DNA of 64,000 nt from Methanobacterium sp. UBA44 (lineage in GTDB: Archaea > Methanobacteriota > Methanobacteria > Methanobacteriales > Methanobacteriaceae): contig DACV01000006.1 in assembly GCA_002494885.1 (NCBI GenBank), forward strand, positions 102,503 through 166,502, read 5' to 3'. This document shows, in pieces, positions 16,595 to 25,148 of the stretch (the stretch's first letter is position 1; each line of letters starts with the position of its first letter). Below the pieces are notes generated by a model that worked only from the letters and a program-made list of their open reading frames with translations, was not told the DNA's origin and searched no databases. A program made the translations under genes and the position numbers.

Positions 16595-17377
16595 TCATTG
16601 TTCTCTTTCTCTAATGACTTCCTTTTTGTATAGTACATCTTCTGAAGATATGTAATCATATATAAAAGCAGCCAGAACAGCTCCAACTATTGGACCAATA
16701 ACGTATATAGGGAAATAATTCCATAGGTTGTTTCCACCGAGAATTAAATCTGCTAAATAAGGTCCAAAAGTCCTTGCAGGATTTATGGATGCACCAGTGA
16801 TATTTCCTATTGTGGTAATAACTCCTGCTACTGTAAAACCTATTGCAATACCTGCAAAACCGGGTGCAGCTCTTTTATCCACAGCAGATCCCATTATGAC
16901 CATCATCAAAAGAAAAGTACCAATTATTTCCACTAAAATTGCCTGAAAGTATCCAATTCCTTCAAACGGGGTTGTAGCACCAAGTCCTCCTACTGTAACT
17001 GCCTGCATCCCAACGCTTGCAGCAAAAGCAAAACTTGCAATTGATGCCCCTATAAGCTGTGCAACTATGTAAGGAATAACCTCATTACTTGGAAACTTCT
17101 TGGTGGCCCAAAGCCCAAGTGTAACTGCTGGATTTATGTGACATCCAGAGATATGGCCTATAGCATAAATTAAAACAGTTACAGTGAGTCCGAAGGCTAA
17201 TCCTATTGCTAACCAATCCCCTAAACCACCCAAAGTACCAATACCAATGTTAAATGGGTTGGGAGGTGTTGCTCCTCCGCTTATCATTAATGTAATCACT
17301 GCAGCACCTGCCCCTATATAAACCAGGAAAAAGGTACCTATTAGTTCTGCTAAAAATCTTTTTTTAAGAGATATCAA
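16595..17377 (-). CDS. aqpM: aquaporin AqpM
   Basis: A major intrinsic protein channel for water, glycerol or small gases. Six membrane helices and two half-helices carry the paired motifs INPAVT (in HISGCHINPAVTLG) and INPART (in GASINPARTFGP). The first helix, RFLAELIGTFFLVYIGAGAAVITLM, is close to what I recall of Methanothermobacter AqpM. A GTG at 17386 is in frame, but GGTGA stands correctly before TTG 17377, giving MISLKKRF, the usual archaeal N-terminus. It is the last gene of an operon with DUF2193 and DUF2180. Confidence 0.92.
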   Translation of the reverse strand: MISLKKRFLAELIGTFFLVYIGAGAAVITLMISGGATPPNPFNIGIGTLGGLGDWLAIGLAFGLTVTVLIYAIGHISGCHINPAVTLGLWATKKFPSNEVIPYIVAQLIGASIASFAFAASVGMQAVTVGGLGATTPFEGIGYFQAILVEIIGTFLLMMVIMGSAVDKRAAPGFAGIAIGFTVAGVITTIGNITGASINPARTFGPYLADLILGGNNLWNYFPIYVIGPIVGAVLAAFIYDYISSEDVLYKKEVIREREQ

Positions 17378-17388
17378 TTTTATCACCT

Positions 17389-17607
17389 TTAACCGCTTTG
17401 AAAAGCTTCATAACACCATTCGCATAAGAATCTGGGGAGTGGTTTTTCATGTTTTTTGCTTGGAAAAGGGAAGCTACCCTCCCATATTTCAACTTTCTCA
17501 TGTATTAGATGATCTTTGCAGATGCCCATGCCGCAGACTATGCATATAGCCAGAGCATCTGTATCTTTACCTTCCAAAGCACACATGTAGCATTTCATTT
17601 TTTTCAC
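17389..17607 (-). CDS. DUF2180 Cys-rich small protein
   Basis: A 72-residue protein with zinc-binding pairs MKCYMC, CIVCGMGICKDHL and FLCEWC, matching the DUF2180 family known mainly from methanogens. The three cysteine clusters plus His suggest a treble-clef or B-box type double zinc fold. GGTGA precedes the ATG. It sits between DUF2193 (26-base gap) and aqpM, on the same strand. It may be an adaptor for DUF2193, by neighbourhood only. Confidence 0.75.
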   Translation of the reverse strand: MKKMKCYMCALEGKDTDALAICIVCGMGICKDHLIHEKVEIWEGSFPFPSKKHEKPLPRFLCEWCYEAFQSG

Positions 17608-17633
17608 CTTTTAAATAAAAAATTAGGGGAGAG

Positions 17634-19133
17634 TTATACAGCTTCTCTCCACTGACAGTAGTGGTGTCTGAAGTCAACAAGACATGCTGAAGCACAGTTT
17701 TTACATGCTCTGACTGGTGATGCAGGTGTTTCTTTATGTAGCGCTATAATATTGGTCATCATGGTGGCAGTTATTGGTTCACTGGTAATCAAACAAGGAT
17801 AATCTGCTAATCTCATTAGGGATGAGAATCTAACTGTTATAGCGCATGCAGGATATGTGTATCTTTGAGGATTCATTATAACTTCATTTGTATCTATTGG
17901 ATCTAAATTGACTTTGAATCCTGCTACTTTTGGTTCTAATTTTCCTTCACTTCCGTTCATCATTCTTCTTGCTTCATCTAAGCTTTTCCATCCTCTGTAA
18001 ATTGTGTCCATGAAATCGCAGTTGTGAAGTTCTGCTGCAGCTCCTCTTGTTGGGTTAAGCTGCACATAGTTGTGGAACCTTCTTGTAAGTAACTCAACTA
18101 CTGTTGGAGCATTAAATCCATCTAATTCCAGTATATATTCTACTGCACATGCAGCAGACCCTGTGGCTACTGATAATAGTTGATATTCACTTTTAACACT
18201 ACCCACAGCATTTTTAAGAGTTGATTCCATCACATCAGTTGTGGCTTCGATTATGGCCATTATAACATCGTCTTTACACATATTGTAGGTTGATTGTGAT
18301 ATATGGTGAGATATATCCCCAACACAGTATGCAGGAACAGTTACTATGTTTCCATAGTGTACTCCATCTTCAACAGCAGCCATGACTGTTCCTTTCATTT
18401 TTTTCTTGTATTCGGCCATATATTTTCTTACATCGAAGGATTTATGACCTAATGAGTCCATAAGTTTTGCCTGCGCTTCTACTGGAGTTTTATATATGGA
18501 TTTAACCATTTCTATTTCTTGTTTAATGGCTTCTGTTAGAGGTACTCCTTCTTCTATTTTGTTGGCGAAAATTTCTCCTATACCGTAAGAAGTGTTCATT
18601 CCCCATGATTTGGCGGCTAATATGGCTTGTTTATGGTCCTCGGGTATATCAGTCTTTTTTAATATCTGATTTACTACATTGCTTGTGCTCCCTGGAATTA
18701 ATGCAAAGTCAACAACGCATGTTGGCCCGTAAAATCCAGCATACCTTCGTACAGAGTCCAGTCCTATAATGTCCTCTGATTTTTCAATAGTTTCTACAAA
18801 TTTATCTGCGCTTTTTTTAAAGGCATCGTCTTCTTCGTATAATATTTCAAGTATTGCAGGTGTTTGGTAGTGTTCTACAAAGGGATCGTCTTCAGGTCTT
18901 ACAAAATCTGTAAGTCCAGTTAATGTGTTGTAATGGGTGTTAATTGAATCTACATGAAGGTTAATTACAGCTTCACTTTGTCCATCAACGGCTTTCATTT
19001 CATTAGCTACATCTACGTAAGCCTTGGTATGTTCCATTTTAAATTCATGTCCTCTATATTTTTTTACAGTATCTACATCTGCCCTTTGGGCCGCAAGAGC
19101 CTCATTTACCATTTTTTTATATAGTTCTGACAT
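17634..19133 (-). CDS. DUF2193 family protein
   Basis: A protein of about 499 residues belonging to DUF2193 (PF09959), known to me only from methanogens and relatives. It is soluble, with no membrane segment. Conserved stretches are GPTCVVDFALIPGSTSNVVNQI, VTVPAYCVGDISHHISQSTYNMCKDD, SAACAVEYILELDG and LNPTRGAAAELHNCDFMDTIYRGW. The C-terminal cluster CKNCASACLVDFRHHYC could bind an Fe-S cluster or zinc. A GTG at 19145 is in frame, but GGTGA before ATG 19133 decides the start. No biochemical role is established that I know of. Confidence 0.75.
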   Translation of the reverse strand: MSELYKKMVNEALAAQRADVDTVKKYRGHEFKMEHTKAYVDVANEMKAVDGQSEAVINLHVDSINTHYNTLTGLTDFVRPEDDPFVEHYQTPAILEILYEEDDAFKKSADKFVETIEKSEDIIGLDSVRRYAGFYGPTCVVDFALIPGSTSNVVNQILKKTDIPEDHKQAILAAKSWGMNTSYGIGEIFANKIEEGVPLTEAIKQEIEMVKSIYKTPVEAQAKLMDSLGHKSFDVRKYMAEYKKKMKGTVMAAVEDGVHYGNIVTVPAYCVGDISHHISQSTYNMCKDDVIMAIIEATTDVMESTLKNAVGSVKSEYQLLSVATGSAACAVEYILELDGFNAPTVVELLTRRFHNYVQLNPTRGAAAELHNCDFMDTIYRGWKSLDEARRMMNGSEGKLEPKVAGFKVNLDPIDTNEVIMNPQRYTYPACAITVRFSSLMRLADYPCLITSEPITATMMTNIIALHKETPASPVRACKNCASACLVDFRHHYCQWREAV

Positions 19134-19387
19134 ATCTATCACCACGTCTACATTATGTTATTCTAAATATAATTATTTTTTGGTATATTAACCGTTTAAA
19201 AAAGTATAACCCTAAAATCGGCTAAAATAAAAAAAATAATTTATTTAATTATTTATTAAGGATTTTAAATCTTTAAATAGTATTAAAAATACCCTTATCG
19301 ATTTAATAATATTTAAAAGAGAATTAAAAAAATACTATATCTTTAATATGGTCTTATTCTAAATTTGAACAATAATATGCCATTTGA

Positions 19388-19876
19388 TTAAAATCTACAG
19401 CTGCGCATTCCTCTCTTTTTCAGGTACTGTTGATGATATTCTTCAGCATTGTAAAATTTGTATTTGTCTGCCGGGACGATTTCTGTCACTATATCTCTGT
19501 TATAACTCCCTGAAAGTTTTTCTTTTGATTTTTTAGCAGATTTTCCCTGTTCATCATCATAATAAAAAATGATTGATCTGTACTGCTCTCCAATATCCGG
19601 GCCCTGTCTATTAAGTGTTGTAGGGTCGTGAATTTCCCAGAAGATATTAAGTAACTGTTCATAACTTACGTCTGAAGGGTTATAAGTCACTTTTACTGTT
19701 TCAGCGTGACCAGTTTTGCCTGAGCATACTTTTTCATAGGTGGGATTTTCAGTATGACCACCCATATAACCTACCGCGGTGGATACAACTCCTTTTGTAT
19801 TTCGAAATTCCTCTTCAACTCCCCAGAAACATCCTGCTCCGAATGCAGCTTTTTTAAGTTTGGTTTCATCATTCAT
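19388..19876 (-). CDS. msrA: peptide methionine sulfoxide reductase MsrA
   Basis: Reduces the S form of methionine sulfoxide in proteins. The catalytic motif GCFWG has Cys at residue 16. VGYMGGHTENPTYEKVCSGKTGHAETV and FWEIHDPTTLNRQGPDIGEQYRS are family hallmarks. The C-terminal KKRGMRSCRF offers a recycling cysteine, and a further Cys lies in EKVCSGKTG. At 162 residues the length is normal. AAGGTG precedes the ATG. It is consistent with the oxidative-stress genes earlier in the window but is not linked to them by an operator. The upstream gap to the ABC gene holds an AT-rich divergent promoter region. Confidence 0.93.
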   Translation of the reverse strand: MNDETKLKKAAFGAGCFWGVEEEFRNTKGVVSTAVGYMGGHTENPTYEKVCSGKTGHAETVKVTYNPSDVSYEQLLNIFWEIHDPTTLNRQGPDIGEQYRSIIFYYDDEQGKSAKKSKEKLSGSYNRDIVTEIVPADKYKFYNAEEYHQQYLKKRGMRSCRF

Positions 19877-20076
19877 TTTAACACCTTATTTTTATAATAA
19901 GAACTTCAACTTTTTTAATACGTATGATTTGAATCTTATTATAAATATTTTTTACAGGTTTATGTGATCTCAAACTTAATATATATCCCCTTTAAATTTC
20001 CTAAAAAGCCAAATCAGAAATAATAATGGTAAATTGGGAATAAAATTTTATATGTTTCAAAGTCAATCCTATATAG

Positions 20077-20973
20077 ATGATAAAAATAAGTTCCCTATCT
20101 AAATATTTCGGTAAAATACACGCTTTGGATAATTTAGACCTTGAAATAAATAAAGGGGAGCTATTAGGAATAATAGGGCCTAATGGGGCCGGTAAAACCA
20201 CAGCAATAAGAATTATATGTGGTATTTTAAAACCTGATTCTGGCGATGTAGTTGTTAATGGTTACAGTGTTTTAAAGGACCCAATAATGGTTAAATCAAT
20301 GATAGGTTACCTTCCAGAAGAACCGAATCTTTATGAGAGATTTAAAGCGCGTGACCTTCTAAGATACTTTGGGGAACTGTACGGTGTTCCAAAAGATAAT
20401 CTTAATAACAGAATTAACGAACTTTTAGAACTTGTTGGGATGGAAAACCGTGCAGAACATAGAATAAACACGTTTTCAAAGGGATTACGCCAGAGAATTG
20501 CTATTGCAAGAGCACTGATACATGATCCTCAGATAATCATATTTGATGAACCTACAATGGGACTTGATCCAGCAACATCTCTGGCAATCAGGGGATTTAT
20601 TGAAAACCTTAAAGGTGAAAAAACAATTGTTTTATGCACCCATTACATGGATGAAGCCGATACTCTCTGCGATCGCGTGGCCATTTTAAACGGTGGAAAA
20701 GTAAGGGATATGGGAACTCCTGAATATCTAAAAGCCAAAATCCACGGAGATATAATACTTGAAATAAAAATTCAAAATCAAAATATTGATACTGAAAAAA
20801 TTCATTCTTTAAGTTCTGTTGAAAGTGTTAATTTAAACGGGAAGAATCTCTCCATATCTCTAAGTTCAAAACAGGAAATATCTGATATATTAAGATTAAT
20901 TGGAAATAATATGATATCTATTAATACTAAAGAACCATCATTGGAGGATGTTTTTATACATTCAATAAAATAG
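20077..20973 (+). CDS. ABC transporter ATP-binding protein
   Basis: The nucleotide-binding subunit of an ABC-2 exporter, 298 residues. Walker A GPNGAGKTT is at 34-42. Then follow the Q-loop region around LPEEPNLYERF, the signature FSKGLRQRIAIARAL, Walker B IIIFDEPTMGLDP and the switch histidine in VLCTHYMDEAD. The C-terminal 80 residues are the extra domain seen in NatA/DrrA-like proteins. A TATA box (TTTTATAT near 20046) lies about 30 bases before the ATG and no ribosome site is seen, so the message is probably leaderless. It is followed by two permeases. Confidence 0.92.
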   Translation: MIKISSLSKYFGKIHALDNLDLEINKGELLGIIGPNGAGKTTAIRIICGILKPDSGDVVVNGYSVLKDPIMVKSMIGYLPEEPNLYERFKARDLLRYFGELYGVPKDNLNNRINELLELVGMENRAEHRINTFSKGLRQRIAIARALIHDPQIIIFDEPTMGLDPATSLAIRGFIENLKGEKTIVLCTHYMDEADTLCDRVAILNGGKVRDMGTPEYLKAKIHGDIILEIKIQNQNIDTEKIHSLSSVESVNLNGKNLSISLSSKQEISDILRLIGNNMISINTKEPSLEDVFIHSIK

Positions 20974-20990
20974 TGCTTTGAGGATTATTC

Positions 20991-22184
20991 ATGAGATTTT
21001 TAAAAATAACAAAGTGGGAACTTAAAAATACTCTTTCAAGTAAAAAGTTCATCACAATAATTATTTTGCAATTCGGGCTACTTATACTAATGATGAGCTT
21101 TTTTAATATGTTTATTGGAAGTATAGAATCTGAAGATGGTATTTCATTATCTCCTTCTCTTTCCAAATTTGCATCCATTGATGTTTCAGATAATAATAGC
21201 TTCATTATTACTAATTTAAATAAAGAGGTACTTGACATAAGATTGGTAGATTATAATAATTCATTAAAACGTTTAAGGGATGGAAAAACCACTGCGATTA
21301 TAGTTTCTCCTGAAAATCCCAGGGAAAAAATAGAATCATTTCAAACCATTAATATTGATCTTTACATAAATTCAGAAGATCCAAAACAATCTGTAGTTTT
21401 AAATGAAGTAAATTCTACATTAGAAGCCTTATCAACATCAATTTCCGATGAATGGATCAATTCATTGATACCTCCCGAAAAAATAGTGGATCCAGAGGTT
21501 AAAGAGGAAAAAAAGGGAGAATTCTTACCTTTACAGATTATAAAGAAAATGATGATTGCAATATTACTTTTCCTTCCTCTTTTTCTCTTTGGAAATATGG
21601 TTGTTGATAGTATCGTGGGAGAAAAGGAGAGGAAGACAGGGGAAATAATTATTGCAATGCCTTTAAGCCATAGTGACATTATAATGGGTAAAAACCTGGC
21701 CATAATTTTGATAATTGCCCTTCAAACTGCTATATGGATTATAACGCTTCTAATTGCAGGATTCAACATTAAAAATCCTCAGTTAGTTTATCTAATTGTT
21801 TTATTGACTTCTGTTCCAATTATTGGTATTACAAGTGTTATTGCCACCTATTCAAAAAATTACAAAGAAGCAGAAATTGGATTAAGCCTTGTTTACATTA
21901 TTATGGTTGGATTTTTAATCATTCCCGCACTTGCATATATCTCTACCCGATCTTTATCATCTAATATATCTCCAATGACTTTGGTAATGCGTATTTTTTC
22001 GGGAGAAGCCATATCTGGAGTTGATTTCATTATTCCTATTTTTTCAATCTTAATGGTAAGTCTCATTTCATTCTGGACATCAATTAAGCTGTTTAAACGA
22101 GATGATATGGTATTTGGCCCAAGACCTAACCTCATTCGAATTATAATGGATTTTTTGGGCATTAAAAAAAGGGAGTTTAAATAA
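20991..22184 (+). CDS. ABC-2 type permease, subunit 1
   Basis: A membrane subunit of 397 residues, NatB-like. One N-terminal helix (FITIIILQFGLLILMMSFF) precedes a large external domain (about 45-190). A cluster of helices follows, starting at MMIAILLFLPLFLFGNMVV, with the conserved DSIVGEKERKTGEIIIAMP coupling segment. Several Ser/Asn-rich external stretches suit an extracytoplasmic location. It begins 17 bases after the ATPase gene. The substrate is unknown; such systems export sodium, drugs or peptides. Confidence 0.85.
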   Translation: MRFLKITKWELKNTLSSKKFITIIILQFGLLILMMSFFNMFIGSIESEDGISLSPSLSKFASIDVSDNNSFIITNLNKEVLDIRLVDYNNSLKRLRDGKTTAIIVSPENPREKIESFQTINIDLYINSEDPKQSVVLNEVNSTLEALSTSISDEWINSLIPPEKIVDPEVKEEKKGEFLPLQIIKKMMIAILLFLPLFLFGNMVVDSIVGEKERKTGEIIIAMPLSHSDIIMGKNLAIILIIALQTAIWIITLLIAGFNIKNPQLVYLIVLLTSVPIIGITSVIATYSKNYKEAEIGLSLVYIIMVGFLIIPALAYISTRSLSSNISPMTLVMRIFSGEAISGVDFIIPIFSILMVSLISFWTSIKLFKRDDMVFGPRPNLIRIIMDFLGIKKREFK

Positions 22185-22287
22185 TCTAAAAAATCATGTT
22201 TAAAAGCTAATTTACTATTGAAATTAATCAATAGTGCACCTATTAAATTGAAATAAAATGTAAATTTATTGATTTTATTAACTGTAA

Positions 22288-23442
22288 GTGAAAGGAGATA
22301 AAATGAAGTTAATGGTTCTTTCAAAAAAGGAAGCTCAAGATATACTCACCAACAAAATTTATATCTTGCTGGTATTTGTTCAGATATTCATAATTTTTGG
22401 AGCATTGGGATTAGGGATGGTAAGCTCCGTAGTAACTGATCCAGGGCTTCTTGACAAATATGGGGCAACATCTTCACTAAAAGTGGGTATTTCAGAGGAT
22501 TTAAAGAATACAAGTATTGTTAATAATCTAAAAGATCAAAATTTAAATCTTGTTTTCTTTAAAGATATGGAAGAAGCTGATAAACAGCTTGGATCACAGC
22601 TTGTTGCAGTAATTAGAGTATCACCTCCTCCAGAAGAGAATATACTTTTTCAATCAGATACATCAAACCCTTTTTATCCTGCAGTATCTGAAAAAATAAA
22701 TAGTGCTGTGGATAAATTCAAATTAGAGAAAAAACTAAAATCTGCAGGAATAAGCGAGGATTTAATAGAAAAAATTGAAAATCCGATTATCTTAAATAAA
22801 ATAACAATTAACAACGATAATCTCTCAGATCTGGCTATGAATACCTCTTATTTTGTCGAAATAATCTATGGATTTATAGTTCCTTTTGTGCTGCTTCTTC
22901 CATTTTTCCTGGCAAGTAACATAGTAACAGACAGCATAGTGGGCGAAAGGGAAAGAAAAACATTTGAAATACTCCTTATGGCACCTGTTTCAAGTTCAAT
23001 GGTTATAATTGGAAAAATATTGCCTATATTCTCATTTGCAATGATTCAAGGCATTACATGGGCCATTTTATTGGATATACTTGGCGTACCTATTTATAAT
23101 CTTTTTATACTTATTTTAATCATGATTTTGGTTGGTTTAGCTTTTATAGGATTTGGAATACTGATTTCAATGTTTGTAGATAGTACAAAAGAAGCTAACT
23201 CGGCAATTACTCTTACTTTGATGTTTGCATCGTTTATACTGTTTATACCTTTATTTATGAAAGTTCCCTATTTTGAAAGCATCCTAAACTTTATTCCAAC
23301 AGTTTTAATGGTTAAAATGGCCTCATCACCATCATTTGAACCCTCATCCATGATTTACTTAATCCCAACATTTTTACTCTCAACTTTAATATTCGGATTA
23401 ACTGTAAGGTATTTCAGGCATGAAAGAGCAATACGCTTATAA
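22288..23442 (+). CDS. ABC-2 type permease, subunit 2
   Basis: The second permease, 384 residues, a paralog of the previous one. There is an N-terminal helix near 22-42, an external domain to about 190, then helices beginning IIYGFIVPFVLLLPFFLASNIV, with DSIVGERERKTFEILLMAP as the coupling segment. The ribosome site AAAGGAG precedes ATG. It completes a heterodimeric exporter with the ATPase at 20077. The gap of about 100 bases after the first permease is AT-rich with no gene. Confidence 0.85.
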   Translation: MKGDKMKLMVLSKKEAQDILTNKIYILLVFVQIFIIFGALGLGMVSSVVTDPGLLDKYGATSSLKVGISEDLKNTSIVNNLKDQNLNLVFFKDMEEADKQLGSQLVAVIRVSPPPEENILFQSDTSNPFYPAVSEKINSAVDKFKLEKKLKSAGISEDLIEKIENPIILNKITINNDNLSDLAMNTSYFVEIIYGFIVPFVLLLPFFLASNIVTDSIVGERERKTFEILLMAPVSSSMVIIGKILPIFSFAMIQGITWAILLDILGVPIYNLFILILIMILVGLAFIGFGILISMFVDSTKEANSAITLTLMFASFILFIPLFMKVPYFESILNFIPTVLMVKMASSPSFEPSSMIYLIPTFLLSTLIFGLTVRYFRHERAIRL

Positions 23443-23468
23443 AAATTGTGTTAATCACTTTAAAGTAG

Positions 23469-24485
23469 TTAAAAAGGATTCCACGAAAATAAATTCCAGG
23501 AAAGGAAAAATCCATCACTTTTACCTCTTAAATCTGAAATTAATTGCAATAAAAGGTCTTTATCATTTATATTTGCCGGTACTTTAATGATCAACTTGCT
23601 GCCTTCTTTTTCCATACTTAAAACTTCGTAAGAGCTAATTTCTATATTATCTGATGGGTTTAGTACTGTTATTTCATGGAAATCGGCATTAGTTCCAATT
23701 AAACCAATGGAAACCCTTATTATAATGAGAATAATGATTACTGCACCTGGTTTTATAAGATATCTTGGAGAAAAAGGTGTTTTTATGACATAAACCCCTA
23801 AAAGGCCGCTTAATCCAACAAGGGCAGGTGCAGAAAATATTCCTCCGTCCAGCATACCTATTAATGAGGTGGTTAGGGCAAAGGCAAGAATTGCTTTGTG
23901 GAGATCTCTTCTTCCATTTAAAGAAATTATTCCTGAAATATAAACCAGGGGAAAAGCAATAATGGTTATAAATGCCACAGGAGTAACATACTGGGCAAGT
24001 GAACTGCCAGTGTTTATATGTGATGGTACATAAACGCCTGATGAACTAACGAAATAACCTAAAACAGATTTCATTACGTGACTGTGGACTATGCTGGTGC
24101 TGGTGGCGCTATGATTAATGGACACGAATATAGTAAAAAGAGAAACACCGAACTTTGTTCTTATCCATATTTCAAGTAAAATACCAAATAAATAAGTTAT
24201 TAAAACAATTATTATGGTATATTTAAGATATTTCTGCTTGTTAAATTTCAATGAATCTATTGATGATATTTTTTTTGCAATAACTCCTTTTTCATTGAAT
24301 AATGGATAAAACAGTAACAAACTACCCGTTACCATAAATAAAATAACCGATTTACCTTCGGATGAACCCTCCAAAAAAGGGTAGGTAAGGGTTAATATAG
24401 TACTATCTAAAAAATTAGTAAAGAATAATAAGATTGCAAATAGCATCATGAAAATGCCAATTAAATTCAATTTATTCAAATGCAA
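23469..24485 (-). CDS. unrecognised multi-spanning membrane protein
   Basis: Not recognised. It has 338 residues and about eight or nine predicted membrane helices: 9-29, 45-65, 90-108, 110-125, 165-190, 200-220, 222-240 and 250-268. A polar loop near 125-165 contains HSATSTSIVHSHVMKS and a Gly/Ser/Tyr stretch. A small external C-terminal domain of about 70 residues (LNPSDNIEISSYEVLSMEKEG onwards) ends in the aromatic SWNLFSWNPF. The two closely spaced His residues in the loop could be functional. It shares a strand with the lipid-kinase-like and purL genes behind it. Confidence 0.6.
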   Translation of the reverse strand: MHLNKLNLIGIFMMLFAILLFFTNFLDSTILTLTYPFLEGSSEGKSVILFMVTGSLLLFYPLFNEKGVIAKKISSIDSLKFNKQKYLKYTIIIVLITYLFGILLEIWIRTKFGVSLFTIFVSINHSATSTSIVHSHVMKSVLGYFVSSSGVYVPSHINTGSSLAQYVTPVAFITIIAFPLVYISGIISLNGRRDLHKAILAFALTTSLIGMLDGGIFSAPALVGLSGLLGVYVIKTPFSPRYLIKPGAVIIILIIIRVSIGLIGTNADFHEITVLNPSDNIEISSYEVLSMEKEGSKLIIKVPANINDKDLLLQLISDLRGKSDGFFLSWNLFSWNPF

Positions 24486-24543
24486 TATTTCACCTGTTTT
24501 ATCTTTCGAAATTAATTTATTTTAATGTAATGTTTTGTTTAAA

Positions 24544-25128
24544 TTAGCCCATAAAAAATATGATTAGGCTCATTACAAGCCCTGAAACGATGGGAATAGG
24601 AATATTATCATCTATTGGGCTGTAAGCTTCAGTTAATGAGCCAAATATTGCTCCAAAGAGCGCAGGAATTGCTGGAATCTGGGTTAAAGCTCCTGCAAAA
24701 CCTACTACAATGAATGCAATACTACCTTCAACTGTTTTCTTTTTATTAAATGGAAGTTTATGTCTCCCAAATCTTCTTCCAAATATTGTGGATGCTGAAT
24801 CTCCAAAAAGGAGCATTATTATGGATGCATTGGCAACTGCAATATTGGACTGGAATAAAAAGAGGGTTAAGATGATCCCCAGAAAAAAATAAATAAACCC
24901 TCTTTCATCATCTTTACGCTTTGTTTGCCTTAAAAATTCGGAAAAGAAGAATATATTCTTCTGTTTGTCTAATCTAAATATTAATTCAACAAATACTACA
25001 ATTGCTATACATATAAGCATTACTGCAACTGGATTAAGAAACCATGTCAAGAAAACAATGAAAATGCCTGATGCATGAACGAGCTGTCTTAAACTTTCTC
25101 CTTTCATTAGATCAGGCCATTTATCCAT
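24544..25128 (-). CDS. diacylglycerol/polyprenol (dolichol) kinase family membrane protein
   Basis: A CTP-dependent lipid kinase or cytidylyltransferase-like protein, 194 residues with about five membrane helices. The family motif is GDSASTIFGRRFGRHKLPFN followed by KKKTVEGSIAF, the CTP-binding loop of dolichol kinase and CDP-archaeol synthase-like proteins. The N-terminal RQLVHASGIFIVFLTWF matches SEC59-type kinases. The likely job is phosphorylation of a polyprenol or archaeal lipid precursor for membrane or glycan synthesis; the exact substrate is not readable. It lies 20 bases after purL on the same strand. Confidence 0.78.
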   Translation of the reverse strand: MDKWPDLMKGESLRQLVHASGIFIVFLTWFLNPVAVMLICIAIVVFVELIFRLDKQKNIFFFSEFLRQTKRKDDERGFIYFFLGIILTLFLFQSNIAVANASIIMLLFGDSASTIFGRRFGRHKLPFNKKKTVEGSIAFIVVGFAGALTQIPAIPALFGAIFGSLTEAYSPIDDNIPIPIVSGLVMSLIIFFMG

Positions 25129-25148
25129 TTTAAAATCTCATTTAGTAT

